64,000 nt of DNA. It comes from Lysinibacillus sp. JNUCC-52 (GTDB lineage Bacteria > Bacillota > Bacilli > Bacillales_A > Planococcaceae). The notes beneath the pieces are model-generated. The model did not search any database and had not been told where the DNA came from. It saw only the letters and a list, made by a program, of their open reading frames with translations. Shown piece by piece: positions 17,115-26,783 of this stretch (position 1 is its first letter; every line of letters begins with the position of its first letter). The stretch is from NCBI RefSeq assembly GCF_015999545.1, contig NZ_CP065546.1, forward strand, positions 3,690,001 to 3,754,000. The letters are read 5' to 3'. The translations under genes were made by a program, and so were the position numbers.

Positions 17115-19499
17115 GTGACTTATAACATTAAAAAAGCGGCTGTTCTAGGTTCTGGAGTAATGGGCTCTGGAATTGCAGCACATTTAGCAAACATCGGTAT
17201 TCCAACATTATTATTAGACATTGCACCGAAGGAACTTACGAAAGAAGAGGAAGCAAAGGGGTTATCTTTAGAGCATCCAGCTGTAAGAAATCGCTTTGTG
17301 AATGGTGCTCTTCAAAAGTTAATAAAGCAAAAGCCAGCACCACTTACTTCTAAGAAAAATTTATCGCTACTAACGGTGGGGAATTTTGAAGACGATTTAG
17401 CCAAACTGAAAGATGTAGATTGGGTTATTGAAGTTGTTGTTGAAAATTTAGCAATTAAACAAAGTTTATATGAAAAAATTGATGCTGTACGTACACCAGG
17501 TACAATCATTAGTTCGAATACATCAGGCATTAGTATTAATGCGATGGCGGATGGACGATCAGAGGATTTCCAAAAACATTTTTTAGGGACACATTTCTTT
17601 AATCCTCCGCGCTATTTAAAATTACTTGAAGTAATCCCTGCAACGACAACTGCACCAGAAGTTGTAGACTTTATGAAAAAATTTGGTGAGGATATTCTTG
17701 GCAAAGGCGTCGTGTTAGCTAAAGATACACCAAACTTTATTGCCAATCGCATCGGCACATATGGTCTGCTCGTAACTTTGCAGGAAATGCTAAAAGGTGG
17801 CTATTCAGTCGGTGAAGTAGATTCAGTGACAGGTCCACTTATTGGTCGTCCAAAATCCGCTACTTTCCGTACGTTAGATGTTGTTGGCTTAGATACTTTT
17901 ATCCATGTAGCGAAAAACGTATATGACCAAACATCAGGAGATGAACAGCAAGTATTTGCAGTGCCAGAATTTTTACAAAAAATGGTTGAGAACGGTTGGC
18001 TAGGAGCTAAGTCTGGGCAAGGTTTCTTCTTGAAGCAAGGGAAGGAAATTTTAGAAATTGATCCAAACACTTTAGCGTATAGTCCAGCAAAAAAATTACA
18101 AACACCTTCAATTGAAATGGCGAAACAAACGCGTGGATTAGCTAATAAAGTTAAAGCATTAACGTATGCGAAAGATCGTACAGGTGAGCTGTTATGGGGA
18201 ATTTTTGCACCGACATTAATTTACTCTGCACAGCTACACGGTGAAATTGCTGATGATATTGTGGCAATAGATAATGCAATGAAATGGGGCTTCGGCTGGC
18301 AACAAGGTCCATTCGAAATATGGGATGCCATCGGTGTTGCAGAATCGGTTGCTAAAATGGAAGCGGAAGGTCGCGAAGTTCCTGTATTTGTAAAAGATAT
18401 GTTAGCTAAGGGCTTTACTTCCTTCTATTCAGAACTTGAAGGTGACGTAGCGTATTATAACGGTTCACAATACGTAAAAGTTCCTGTTAATGAAAAAGAA
18501 ATTAACTTGAAGCGCTACAAAAAGAAACATGGCGTTATTAAGTCCAATACAGGTGCTAGCTTAATAGATTTAGGTGACGGAATTGCCTTACTTGAGTTCC
18601 ATTCCCAATCTAATGCCATCGGTTTAGATATTATTCAAATGATTAACTACGCGGTAGATGAAGTAGAAGCAAATTATAAAGGCTTAGTTATTGGTAACCA
18701 AGGGAAAAACTTCTGCGTCGGTGCTAACTTAGGAATGATTTTAGTAGAAGCACAGGATGATAATATTTTCGAACTAGACTTTGTTATTAAAGCATTCCAA
18801 GATGCTATGCAAAAAATAAAATATTCTAACAAACCAGTTGTGGCGGCACCGTTCGCTATGACGTTAGGCGGAGGAGCAGAAGTATGCTTACCTGCTGCCC
18901 ATATCCAAGCGACGATGGAAACTTATATGGGGTTAGTAGAAGTCGGTGTTGGTTTAATTCCAGGTGGCGGCGGTAATAAAGCGCTTTACCAAAAGTTCTT
19001 GAAAGGTTTACCGAATGGCGTTGAGGTAGACTATCAAAATATTGCTAATAAAGTATTCGAAACAATTGCGATGGCGAAAGTTTCAACTTCAGGTGAGGAA
19101 GCGCGCGATAATAACTTCCTTGATTTTGCAGATGGTATTTCAGTCAATGCAGATCACCAGATTTACGATGCAAAACAGGCTGCTTTGGCACTTTATGATG
19201 CAGGTTATCAACCACCAGTGCCAACAAAGGTTCCTGTTGTCGGTGCATCGGGTTACGGTACGTTACTAATCGGTGCTCAAGGAATGTTTGAATCAGGTTT
19301 CATCAGTGAACATGATTTAAAAATTGCTAAAAAGTTAGCATATGTAATTGCAGGTGGAAAAGTTCCATATGGCACATTAGTAGATGAGCAATACCTATTA
19401 AATTTAGAGCGTGAGGCATTCCTAAGCTTAGTTGCAGACCCGCTATCTCAACAAAGAATGCAACACATGTTATTAAAAGGGAAACCACTTCGTAACTAA
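17115..19499 (+). CDS. fadN: 3-hydroxyacyl-CoA dehydrogenase/enoyl-CoA hydratase
   Basis: A two-activity beta-oxidation enzyme. The N-terminal NAD domain has AAVLGSGVMGSGIAAHLANIG, and the 3HCDH domains include GTHFFNPPRYLKLLEVI and DTPNFIANRIG. The C-terminal half carries a crotonase fold (GNQGKNFCVGANLG, then PFAMTLGGGAEVCL). The product is about 794 residues, the FadN size. GTG at 17115 is the best start behind AGGGGGAA; TTG at 17109 is too close to it. It is first in fadN-fadA-fadE, under the FadR-type operator. Confidence 0.95.
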   Translation: MTYNIKKAAVLGSGVMGSGIAAHLANIGIPTLLLDIAPKELTKEEEAKGLSLEHPAVRNRFVNGALQKLIKQKPAPLTSKKNLSLLTVGNFEDDLAKLKDVDWVIEVVVENLAIKQSLYEKIDAVRTPGTIISSNTSGISINAMADGRSEDFQKHFLGTHFFNPPRYLKLLEVIPATTTAPEVVDFMKKFGEDILGKGVVLAKDTPNFIANRIGTYGLLVTLQEMLKGGYSVGEVDSVTGPLIGRPKSATFRTLDVVGLDTFIHVAKNVYDQTSGDEQQVFAVPEFLQKMVENGWLGAKSGQGFFLKQGKEILEIDPNTLAYSPAKKLQTPSIEMAKQTRGLANKVKALTYAKDRTGELLWGIFAPTLIYSAQLHGEIADDIVAIDNAMKWGFGWQQGPFEIWDAIGVAESVAKMEAEGREVPVFVKDMLAKGFTSFYSELEGDVAYYNGSQYVKVPVNEKEINLKRYKKKHGVIKSNTGASLIDLGDGIALLEFHSQSNAIGLDIIQMINYAVDEVEANYKGLVIGNQGKNFCVGANLGMILVEAQDDNIFELDFVIKAFQDAMQKIKYSNKPVVAAPFAMTLGGGAEVCLPAAHIQATMETYMGLVEVGVGLIPGGGGNKALYQKFLKGLPNGVEVDYQNIANKVFETIAMAKVSTSGEEARDNNFLDFADGISVNADHQIYDAKQAALALYDAGYQPPVPTKVPVVGASGYGTLLIGAQGMFESGFISEHDLKIAKKLAYVIAGGKVPYGTLVDEQYLLNLEREAFLSLVADPLSQQRMQHMLLKGKPLRN

Positions 19500-19550
19500 C
19501 TACTAACTAGACTAAAATGTTTGCACATGAAACAAAGGGGGATTTAGACG

Positions 19551-20723
19551 ATGCGTGAAGCCGTTATTGTAGCAGGAGCACGAACTCCTATTGGAAAAGC
19601 GAAAAAAGGTTCATTAGCAACAGTAAGACCAGATGATTTTGGGGCAGCAGTTGTCAAAGAAACATTAAAAAGAGCAGGCTATGAAGGTCCTGTCGATGAC
19701 TTAATTTTAGGTTGTGCAATGCCAGAAGCGGAACAAGGGATGAATGTAGCCCGTAGTATCGGAGCACTAGCAGGGCTACCTGATACTACACCTGCGCTGA
19801 CAATTAATCGATTTTGTTCATCGGGTTTACAGGCAATCGCATATGCTGCTGAACGTATTATGCTTGGTCATTCAAAGGCGATTCTTGCTGGTGGTGTTGA
19901 ATCAATGAGTATGGTACCAATGGTGGGCAATACACCGCGCTTAAATCCAACATTAGCTGAAACTGCACCACAATATTATATGGGGATGGGGCATACAGCA
20001 GAGGAAGTAGCACGTCAGTATAATGTGAGTCGAGAAGATCAAGATGCATTTGCTGTACGCTCGCATTTGCTAGCAGAGAAAGCAATTAAAGAAGGTAAAT
20101 TCAATGATGAAATTGTGCCGATTGAAGTGGAACAACATTATGTGGATAACAATAATAAACTACAAGTGAAGAAATTTACCTTTAGTGTCGATGAGGGTGT
20201 TCGTCCAGGCACATCCGTTGAAGGCTTAGCAAAGCTTCGTCCTGCATTCCATGTAAAAGGTAGTGTTACAGCAGGTAACGCTTCTCAAACTTCAGATGGT
20301 GCTGCGGCAGTTCTTGTAATGGATCGTGAGGAAGCAGAAAAGCAAGGAATGACACCGATGGCAAAGTTTTTAGGATTTGCGGTTGGCGGAGTACCTCCAG
20401 AAGTAATGGGAATCGGTCCAATCGTAGCTGTTCCAAAAGCGCTTGAAATTGCAGGTTTATCTATTCAGGATATTGATTTGTGGGAAATTAACGAAGCATT
20501 TGCCTCACAGTCATTACAGGTTGTTCGTCATTTAGGTATCGACCAAGAGAAAGTGAACGTTAATGGTGGAGCAATTGCTTTAGGGCATCCACTTGGCGCA
20601 ACAGGCGCAATTTTAACTTTGAAATTAATTCATGAACTGAAACGTCAGGGCAAAAAATATGGTGTTGTAACAATGTGTATCGGCGGTGGTATGGGCGCTG
20701 CTGGAGTATTTGAGATTTTATAA
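19551..20723 (+). CDS. fadA: Acetyl-CoA C-acyltransferase (3-ketoacyl-CoA thiolase)
   Basis: Thiolytic cleavage step of beta-oxidation. The 390-residue protein shows the nucleophile Cys in [16 protein letters not shown], the ESMSMVPM segment, [25 protein letters not shown] and the second active Cys in [14 protein letters not shown]. The start follows AAAGGGGG, 51 bases after fadN. Confidence 0.96.
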   Translation: MREAVIVAGARTPIGKAKKGSLATVRPDDFGAAVVKETLKRAGYEGPVDDLILGCAMPEAEQGMNVARSIGALAGLPDTTPALTINRFCSSGLQAIAYAAERIMLGHSKAILAGGVESMSMVPMVGNTPRLNPTLAETAPQYYMGMGHTAEEVARQYNVSREDQDAFAVRSHLLAEKAIKEGKFNDEIVPIEVEQHYVDNNNKLQVKKFTFSVDEGVRPGTSVEGLAKLRPAFHVKGSVTAGNASQTSDGAAAVLVMDREEAEKQGMTPMAKFLGFAVGGVPPEVMGIGPIVAVPKALEIAGLSIQDIDLWEINEAFASQSLQVVRHLGIDQEKVNVNGGAIALGHPLGATGAILTLKLIHELKRQGKKYGVVTMCIGGGMGAAGVFEIL

Positions 20724-20750
20724 GTTATGTGAAATTGTTTGAGAATTGCG

Positions 20751-20771
20751 AATTGTATGAGTGCCTGGCAC
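20751..20771 (+). repeat. S repeat copy 3 (fadA-fadE gap)
   Basis: AATTGTATGA plus GTGCCTGGCAC. A partial copy (AAATTGTTTGAGAATTG) precedes it at about 20732. It sits inside the operon, 20 bases before the fadE ribosome site. Confidence 0.8.
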
Positions 20772-20794
20772 CTAAAAATAAGGAGGAATTTAAC

Positions 20795-22579
20795 ATGACA
20801 GAAAAAACAACAGATATCATTAAAGGCGGCGGATTTATCATTGAGGACGTGGCACTAGATCGCGTATTTACACCAGAAGATTTTACAGATGAGCATAAAA
20901 TGATTGCCAAAACAACTGAAGAGTATGTTGCGAATGAAGTATTACCTGTAGTAGAAAACTTAGAGCATCATGAGTTTGAGCATTCAGTGCGTTTACTAAA
21001 AAGCGCTGGCGAACTTGGTTTACTAGCGGCGGATGTACCTGAAGAATATCAAGGTCTTGGCTTAGATAAAGTATCTTCTGCGTTAATCGCAGAAAAAATG
21101 TCTGTAGCTGGTGGCTTCTCGATTACACATGGTGCACATGTAGGGATTGGTTCACTACCGATTGTGCTATTTGGTAACGACGAACAGAAGCAAAAGTATT
21201 TACCGAAGCTAGCTTCTGGTGAATTGATCGCGGCTTATGCGTTAACAGAGCCAGGTTCGGGATCAGATGCTTTAGGTGCCAAAACGACTGCCAAGCTAAA
21301 TGCTGCAGGTACTCATTATGTATTAAACGGTGAAAAACAATGGATTACTAACGCAGGTTTTGCTGATGTGTTTGTTGTGTACGCCAAAATTGATGGCGAT
21401 AAATTCTCAGCATTTATCGTTGAACGTGCCTACAACGGTGTTTCTGTTGGGCCAGAAGAAAAGAAAATGGGTATCAAATCTTCTTCAACTCGTACATTAG
21501 TGCTTGAGGATGCTGAAGTACCTGTTGAAAATCTACTTGGTGAAGTAGGTCGTGGACACGTAATTGCATTTAACATTTTAAATATTGGTCGTTATAAATT
21601 AGGTGTGGGAACAATCGGTGGCTCAAAACGTGCTTTAGAGTTGGCAATTCAATATACAAACCAACGTCAACAATTCAAAACGAAGCTTTCTGATTTCAAC
21701 TTAACGAAAGAAAAACTATCGACAATGGCGTCTCAATTATATGCTTCAGAGTCATTAAATTATCGTACGGTTGGTTTATTTGAAGATCGTTTAAGCCAGT
21801 TAAGCCCTGAAGAACAAAAGCAAGGAAAAGTTATTGCAAATGCAATTGCTGAATATGCCATTGAGTGTTCAATTGCTAAAGTGTTTGGTTCAGAAACATT
21901 GGACTATATCGCAGATGAAGCGGTGCAATTACATGGTGGCTATGGCTTTATGGCTGAATATGAAGTAGAGCGAATTTATCGCGATTCAAGAATTAACCGT
22001 ATTTTCGAAGGTACAAATGAAATTAACCGCATGATTGTACCAGGTACATTTATGAAAAAAGCATTAAAAGGTGAATTACCATTATTGCAGGTCGCTCAAA
22101 ACTTGCAACAAGAACTTCTTATGCTAATGCCTGAAGAAGTAGGCACAGAGCCGCTAGCACAAGAAAAATATCTTGTGAAAAACGCGAAGAAAATTGCTGT
22201 ATTAGCAGCAGGTATGGCAGCACAGCGCTATGGAGCGAAACTTGACCAAGAGCAAGAAGTATTAGTGAACATTGCCAATATCGCTAACCAATTATTCGCT
22301 ATGGAGTCTACTGTGTTACGTACAGAAAAGGCGATTGCGCGTGAAGGTGCAGAAAAGTCTCATCAAAAATTACTTTATACACAAATTTTCTGCCAAGAAG
22401 CATTTGCAGAAATTGAGAAAGAAGCAAAGGATACAATTCTTGCTTCAGCAGATGGGGACGCTGCACGTATGACATTGTCAGCTTTACGTAAACTAACTCG
22501 TAACAACCCTTATAACCTTATTGCTAAAAAACGTGAAGCTTCTGTTAAACTAATCGAAGCAGAAAAATTCATCGTATAA
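20795..22579 (+). CDS. fadE: Acyl-CoA dehydrogenase
   Basis: First oxidation of acyl-CoA in beta-oxidation. The 594-residue protein has the family's AYALTEPGSGSDALGAKTTA flavin/substrate loop, EKQWITNAGFADVFVVYA, YGFMAEYEVERIYRDSRINRIFEGTNEINR near the catalytic Glu region, and an extra C-terminal helical domain of about 150 residues, as in Bacillus FadE. ATG at 20795 follows AAGGAGGAAT; longer in-frame starts would run through the S repeat. Confidence 0.95.
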   Translation: MTEKTTDIIKGGGFIIEDVALDRVFTPEDFTDEHKMIAKTTEEYVANEVLPVVENLEHHEFEHSVRLLKSAGELGLLAADVPEEYQGLGLDKVSSALIAEKMSVAGGFSITHGAHVGIGSLPIVLFGNDEQKQKYLPKLASGELIAAYALTEPGSGSDALGAKTTAKLNAAGTHYVLNGEKQWITNAGFADVFVVYAKIDGDKFSAFIVERAYNGVSVGPEEKKMGIKSSSTRTLVLEDAEVPVENLLGEVGRGHVIAFNILNIGRYKLGVGTIGGSKRALELAIQYTNQRQQFKTKLSDFNLTKEKLSTMASQLYASESLNYRTVGLFEDRLSQLSPEEQKQGKVIANAIAEYAIECSIAKVFGSETLDYIADEAVQLHGGYGFMAEYEVERIYRDSRINRIFEGTNEINRMIVPGTFMKKALKGELPLLQVAQNLQQELLMLMPEEVGTEPLAQEKYLVKNAKKIAVLAAGMAAQRYGAKLDQEQEVLVNIANIANQLFAMESTVLRTEKAIAREGAEKSHQKLLYTQIFCQEAFAEIEKEAKDTILASADGDAARMTLSALRKLTRNNPYNLIAKKREASVKLIEAEKFIV

Positions 22580-22630
22580 TATAATCTTTAACCTAGCTCT
22601 TTACTAACGGTAGGAAAAATCAAAGTTTCG

Positions 22631-22668
22631 AAAAAAGACAACAAGTAAATCAACTTGTTGTCTTTTTT
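22631..22668 (+). terminator. Terminator of the fad operon
   Basis: AAAAAAGACAACAAG and CTTGTTGTCTTTTTT form a perfect 15-bp stem with a T run. Confidence 0.92.
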
Positions 22669-22681
22669 ATTGAAAGGGAGG

Positions 22682-22732
22682 GTGTCAGGCACACAAACAA
22701 TTAATGCCAAAGTGCCAGGCATGCAAACAATT
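22682..22732 (-). repeat. S repeat copies 4 and 5, tandem
   Basis: Two inverted-orientation units at 22682-22702 and 22712-22732 (CAGGCA, then CAAACAATT) are 30 bases apart, separated by a GCCAAA-ending linker. Confidence 0.85.
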
Positions 22733-22765
22733 CTCACTTTGCCAATTAAAACTATCTAAGTAAAA

Positions 22766-22872
22766 ATCCACGAAGACTCCTGCGGGAACGCACGTAATGT
22801 AAGACGCAACAGACGGCGCGCTAGCGACGGTTGCGGCTTACATCGTGCCCGCGGAAAGCGAAGTGGAATTTT
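22766..22872 (-). repeat. R repeat copy 3
   Basis: It has GACTCCTGCGGGAACGCAC, AAGACGCAACAGACGGCGCG, GGTTGCGGCTTAC and GTGCCCGCGGAAAGCG. It lies between the two S pairs. Confidence 0.85.
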
Positions 22873-22913
22873 ACGAAATAGGAGCAGACAGAATGCCAGT
22901 TGCCCACACTAAA

Positions 22914-22964
22914 GTGACAGGCACGCAAACAATTTAAGCCAAAGTGACAGGCACGCAAACAATT
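22914..22964 (-). repeat. S repeat copies 6 and 7, tandem
   Basis: GTGACAGGCACGCAAACAAT occurs at 22914 and again at 22944, exactly 30 bases apart, with a GCCAAA linker as in copies 4 and 5. Confidence 0.88.
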
Positions 22965-22991
22965 ATGAAATTAACCAATAAATGTTTCTTT

Positions 22992-23020
22992 TTGGCTCAT
23001 ACTAGTTATGATGGTATACT
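22992..23020 (+). promoter_or_regulatory. Promoter of yusI
   Basis: TTGGCT and TATACT are 17 bases apart. Confidence 0.6.
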
Positions 23021-23051
23021 ACAGGAAATGATAGCAGAGGAGCCTATAAAT

Positions 23052-23405
23052 ATGATTCAACTTATCCATTATCCTAAATGTACAACTTGTAAAAAAGCAC
23101 AGAAGTGGTTAAACGACAATGGCGTTTCATACGAAGAGGTACACATTGTTGAACAAGCACCTACGAAAGAGCAAATTAAAAGTTATTGGCAGGCTAGCGG
23201 GCAGCCATTAAAGAAATTTTTCAACACATCTGGCATGAAATATCGCGAACTTGGGTTGAAGGATAAACTGGCGGAAATGTCGGAAGATGAACAGCTCACA
23301 CTACTTGCTTCTGATGGTATGTTAATTAAGCGACCAATCGTTACTGATGGAAAAAAAGTAACGTTAGGATTTAAAGAATCAGATTTTGAACAAGCGTGGA
23401 AATAA
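23052..23405 (+). CDS. yusI: ArsC/Spx-family protein YusI
   Basis: A 117-residue thioredoxin-like protein with IHYPKCTTCKKAQKWL (CxxC at residues 10 and 13), FFNTSGMKYRELGLKDKL and IKRPIV. This is the arsenate reductase/Spx fold in the YusI branch; a regulatory or redox role is inferred, and true arsenate reduction is not implied. The start at 23052 follows GAGGAG; the longer in-frame start at 22944 lies in an S repeat. It is next to gcvH, as in B. subtilis. Confidence 0.85.
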   Translation: MIQLIHYPKCTTCKKAQKWLNDNGVSYEEVHIVEQAPTKEQIKSYWQASGQPLKKFFNTSGMKYRELGLKDKLAEMSEDEQLTLLASDGMLIKRPIVTDGKKVTLGFKESDFEQAWK

Positions 23406-23486
23406 CAGCTTTAATCCTTGTTTTTATGAAAGAAGTATGGCACACTGAAAGTGAATATATTACATATTTATGGAGGGGTTTTTGGC

Positions 23487-23867
23487 ATGAGCACACCTAA
23501 AGACTTACGTTACTCTGAAGAACACGAATGGGTAAAATTAGAAGATGGTAAAGTACGTATCGGTATTTCGCATTTTGCACAATCTGAATTAGGAGACATC
23601 GTTTTCGTTGAGCTTCCACAAGTTGGCGACGAAATTAAAACTGATGATCCATTTGGCAGCGTAGAATCAGTAAAAACTGTTTCTGAATTATACGCACCGA
23701 TTTCAGGTACTGTAGTGGAAGTAAATGCAGATCTAGAAGATAGCCCAGAATTCGTAAACGAATCACCATATGAAAAAGCATGGATGATCGTTGTAGAGCC
23801 TGCTGATGCTTCAGAGCTTGAAAACCTTATGACTGCAGAACAATACGAAGAAATGATTGCAGAATAA
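23487..23867 (+). CDS. gcvH: Glycine cleavage system H protein
   Basis: A 126-residue lipoyl carrier of the glycine cleavage system, also the hub for lipoyl transfer in Bacillus. The lipoylation lysine is K63 in [12 protein letters not shown]. The start at 23487 follows TGGAGGGG. The other gcv genes are absent here, as is usual in Bacillus. A terminator follows at once. Confidence 0.97.
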   Translation: MSTPKDLRYSEEHEWVKLEDGKVRIGISHFAQSELGDIVFVELPQVGDEIKTDDPFGSVESVKTVSELYAPISGTVVEVNADLEDSPEFVNESPYEKAWMIVVEPADASELENLMTAEQYEEMIAE

Positions 23868-23882
23868 TCAAGCCTATAATAG

Positions 23883-23913
23883 AAAAACGTCGGAGTACAT
23901 ACCGGCGTTTTTT
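23883..23913 (+). terminator. gcvH terminator
   Basis: AAAAACGTCGG pairs with CCGGCGTTTTT (one G-T pair). Confidence 0.85.
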
Positions 23914-24124
23914 ATTATATAACACAGGTATGCAATTGTTTTTTGAGCTGTACAAAGCGTGACTCTTCAAGTAAATGAAAGTCCAAGTAACTCACATAAA
24001 ATGTTATCCAAATTGCAAAGTGACATATAGAAAATATTGTTAACGTGTAGATCTATGCATAGTGTGGAATCCTATAATTGCAATAAATTGTTGTCGTAGA
24101 TAACTGCTAAATGGGGGTGGCGTG

Positions 24125-24466
24125 ATGTTCGAAGGGAAATGTTTAATTGTGGAAGGCCGTTCGGATAAGCTTCAAATAGAACCTATTTTGAGTGAAGATG
24201 TTACAATACTTTGTACAAATGGTACAATTGGTGTGCATCAATTAGAAGAATTACTCGACCCATATGAGGGCTATGAGCTCTATACATTTTTTGATGCAGA
24301 TGCATCTGGAGATAAATTACGAGCATTGATGGACAGACATTATCCTGAAGCAGAGCATTTGCGAACGATGCCTACTTATAAAGAAGTAGAAACTACACCG
24401 AGGAAAGTGCTTGCAATGATTTTATTGCGTGCGCATTTTTCCATCCATAATGAATATATTTTGTAA
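24125..24466 (+). CDS. yusF: Toprim-domain protein YusF
   Basis: A 113-residue single Toprim domain: LIVEGRSDK (motif 1 with the catalytic Glu), and YTFFDADASGDKLR (the D-x-D motif 2). It resembles the ribonuclease M5/topoisomerase-primase metal fold but is a stand-alone small protein of unknown function. ATG at 24125 follows GGGGGTGG. It runs straight into yusE, 13 bases later. Confidence 0.85.
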   Translation: MFEGKCLIVEGRSDKLQIEPILSEDVTILCTNGTIGVHQLEELLDPYEGYELYTFFDADASGDKLRALMDRHYPEAEHLRTMPTYKEVETTPRKVLAMILLRAHFSIHNEYIL

Positions 24467-24479
24467 GGTTGGTTGAAAA

Positions 24480-24791
24480 ATGGAAGAATGGTCAAAAGAG
24501 CAGTGGGAAACAGCAGTAAAATCTGGTGAAAAAACTGCCTTTTATTTATATACACCGATGTGCGGAACGTGTGCAGTTGCATCTAAAATGATGGATATCA
24601 TAGAACAATTATTGCCACAGTTAAAATTAGGCAAGGCAAATATTAATTTTTTAGAGCAAATAGCTTATGATTTTCAAATCGAAAGTGTACCGTGTTTACT
24701 CGTTAGTGATGGTGGATCAGTTAGAGAAAAGGTTTATGCATTTCAATCCGTACCTTTTTTATACGAATTGTTAAAAAAACCAATTGACTGA
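24480..24791 (+). CDS. yusE: Thioredoxin-like protein YusE
   Basis: A 103-residue thioredoxin fold with YLYTPMCGTCAVA (CGTC at 28-31) and a cis-Pro region ESVPCLLV. Probably a small redox partner in the cytoplasm. It is co-transcribed with yusF and is followed by the metNPQ leader. Confidence 0.88.
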   Translation: MEEWSKEQWETAVKSGEKTAFYLYTPMCGTCAVASKMMDIIEQLLPQLKLGKANINFLEQIAYDFQIESVPCLLVSDGGSVREKVYAFQSVPFLYELLKKPID

Positions 24792-24794
24792 ACT

Positions 24795-24824
24795 TTGCTA
24801 GCATGGTAAAGTAACAACTATATT
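24795..24824 (+). promoter_or_regulatory. Promoter of metNPQ
   Basis: TTGCTA and TATATT are 18 bases apart, starting transcription just upstream of the aptamer. Confidence 0.5.
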
Positions 24825-24844
24825 AAAAACTATTAAATATATCG

Positions 24845-24971
24845 AACTCTTATAAAGAGCGGCGGAGGGAAGTGCCCTATGAAGCCCGGCAACCATCACA
24901 AATGTGAAAAGGTGCCAAATCACTCAAAGATTTTTCTTTGAAAGATGAGAGAACGGTTTAGCGTATAAAGT
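24845..24971 (+). ncRNA. SAM-I riboswitch (S-box) aptamer
   Basis: It contains the S-box hallmarks in order: CTTATAAAGAGCGGCGGAGG, GCCCTATGAAGCCCGGCAAC, GGTGCCAAAT, and GATGAGAGAACGG, closed by an outer helix. S-adenosylmethionine binding stabilises the form that permits the downstream terminator, switching off the methionine transporter. Confidence 0.96.
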
Positions 24972-24975
24972 ACGT

Positions 24976-25013
24976 GACCCCTTCTACTTGTCTGTGAGTG
25001 AAGGGGTTTTCTA
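24976..25013 (+). terminator. SAM riboswitch expression-platform terminator
   Basis: ACCCCTTC pairs with GAAGGGGTTTT ahead of metN. Confidence 0.88.
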
Positions 25014-25034
25014 TATGAGAAAAGGAGTTTCGCT

Positions 25035-26063
25035 ATGATACAGCTTCAAAATATTACGAAGAAATACAAAACCGCAAATGGCGAATTAACTGCTGTTAAA
25101 GATGTTAATCTTACAATTAACAAAGGTGAAATTTTTGGCATTATTGGCTATAGTGGCGCTGGTAAAAGTACGATGATTCGTTTATTAAACGGTTTAGAAA
25201 AGCCGACAACTGGTTCGGTGAAGGTGAATAACCAAGAATTTTCATCTATTAAGGGTCAAAAGTTGCGTGATGCTAGACAAAAGGTAAGTATGATTTTCCA
25301 ACATTTTAACTTACTTTGGTCAAGAACAGTTGCAGAAAACATTGCATTTCCACTTGAAATTGCAGGTGTAGCTAAAAGTGAGCGAGACGCACGTGTGAAA
25401 GAACTTATTGCACTTGTTGGTTTAGAAGGTCGTGACAAATCGTTTCCATCACAACTGTCAGGTGGTCAAAAGCAACGTGTTGGCATAGCACGAGCACTTG
25501 CCAATAATCCTGAAGTGCTGTTATGTGATGAAGCTACATCAGCACTGGATCCAGAAACAACGGATGCAATTCTTGATTTGCTTGTCGATATAAACGAACG
25601 ATTAGGCTTAACAATCGTATTAATTACTCATGAAATGCATGTTATTCGCAAAATCTGTCATCGTGTAGCGGTAATGGAAGCTGGAGAAATTGTTGAACGT
25701 GGTGAAGTACTACAAGTGTTCCAAGCACCACAAGCAGCGATCACTAAAAAATTCGTATCACAAATTACCGATACGAAGGAAACGCAGGAGACAGTTGCAC
25801 AGCTTAGAATGAACTATCCAACAGGACACCTTGTTAAGCTTGTATTTGTTGGTGAAAAAACAGAGCAGCCAGTTATATCACATTTAGTAAAACAGTTTGA
25901 TGTAGAAGTTAGCATTGTCCATGGTAATATCTCGCAAACGAAAAATGGTGCATACGGTACTCTTATTGTACAAATTGATGGTACAGAGACAAATGTAGCA
26001 GCTGCATTAAATTATTTAAATACAGTTGAAGTACAAACGGAGGTGATTGCAAATGCTAACTAG
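25035..26063 (+). CDS. metN: Methionine ABC transporter ATP-binding protein
   Basis: A 342-residue ATPase with Walker A GYSGAGKST, signature LSGGQKQRVGIARAL, and Walker B VLLCDEATSALDPET. A C-terminal NIL (ACT-like) domain from about residue 260 senses methionine. It powers D- and L-methionine uptake under the SAM riboswitch. The start follows AAAGGAG. Confidence 0.97.
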   Translation: MIQLQNITKKYKTANGELTAVKDVNLTINKGEIFGIIGYSGAGKSTMIRLLNGLEKPTTGSVKVNNQEFSSIKGQKLRDARQKVSMIFQHFNLLWSRTVAENIAFPLEIAGVAKSERDARVKELIALVGLEGRDKSFPSQLSGGQKQRVGIARALANNPEVLLCDEATSALDPETTDAILDLLVDINERLGLTIVLITHEMHVIRKICHRVAVMEAGEIVERGEVLQVFQAPQAAITKKFVSQITDTKETQETVAQLRMNYPTGHLVKLVFVGEKTEQPVISHLVKQFDVEVSIVHGNISQTKNGAYGTLIVQIDGTETNVAAALNYLNTVEVQTEVIANAN

Positions 26064-26721
26064 TCTCTTTCCGAATGTCGACTGGGAAAAAATGTGGACA
26101 GCCACATATGAAACACTTTATATGACCACTCTATCTACAGTCGTAACATTTATACTTGGTTTAGCCATTGGCATAATCCTCTTTTTAACGAGTCCAAACC
26201 AGTTATGGGCCAATAAAATTGTTAACTTTTTAACAGGATCGGTCGTTAATATATTCCGTTCGATACCATTTATCGTGTTAATTATTTTACTTATTCCATT
26301 TACGAAGTTTTTACTTGGGACAATCCGAGGAGCAAATGCAGCCCTACCAGCACTTATTATTGGTGCTGCCCCATTCTATGCACGAATGGTACTAATTGCA
26401 TTACGTGAAATTGATAAAGGTGTTGTTGAAGCAGCACGCTCGATGGGGGCTAAAACGTCCACGATTATATGGAAGGTTCTAATTCCAGAATCATTACCAG
26501 CACTTATTTCTGGGATTACTGTAACGGCTGTAGCACTTGTTGGATATACGGCAATGGCTGGTATTATTGGTGCTGGCGGTCTAGGAAACTTAGCCTTTTT
26601 AGATGGCTTCCAACGTAATCGCCAAGATGTGACATTAATGGCAACTATTTTGATCTTAGTAGTCGTATTTATCATTCAATGGATTGGCGATATGATTACA
26701 ACGAAAACAGACAAACGTTAA
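26053..26721 (+). CDS. metP: Methionine ABC transporter permease
   Basis: A 222-residue permease with about five membrane segments and the MetI-type coupling loop EAARSMGAKTSTIIWKVLIPESLPALISG. ATG at 26053 follows GGAGGTGATT. The gene overlaps the end of metN by 11 bases, giving translational coupling. Confidence 0.96.
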   Translation: MLTSLFPNVDWEKMWTATYETLYMTTLSTVVTFILGLAIGIILFLTSPNQLWANKIVNFLTGSVVNIFRSIPFIVLIILLIPFTKFLLGTIRGANAALPALIIGAAPFYARMVLIALREIDKGVVEAARSMGAKTSTIIWKVLIPESLPALISGITVTAVALVGYTAMAGIIGAGGLGNLAFLDGFQRNRQDVTLMATILILVVVFIIQWIGDMITTKTDKR

Positions 26722-26783
26722 AAAGGTTAAACCGGTATTTACCGCTAACATATTGTTTGAACAAATAAAGGGAGTGTATACAA

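Noticed and set aside
22682..22964. S repeat pairs considered as a CRISPR array
   Set aside because: Units are 21 bases with a constant 9-base linker and no unique spacers, and no cas genes are in the window.
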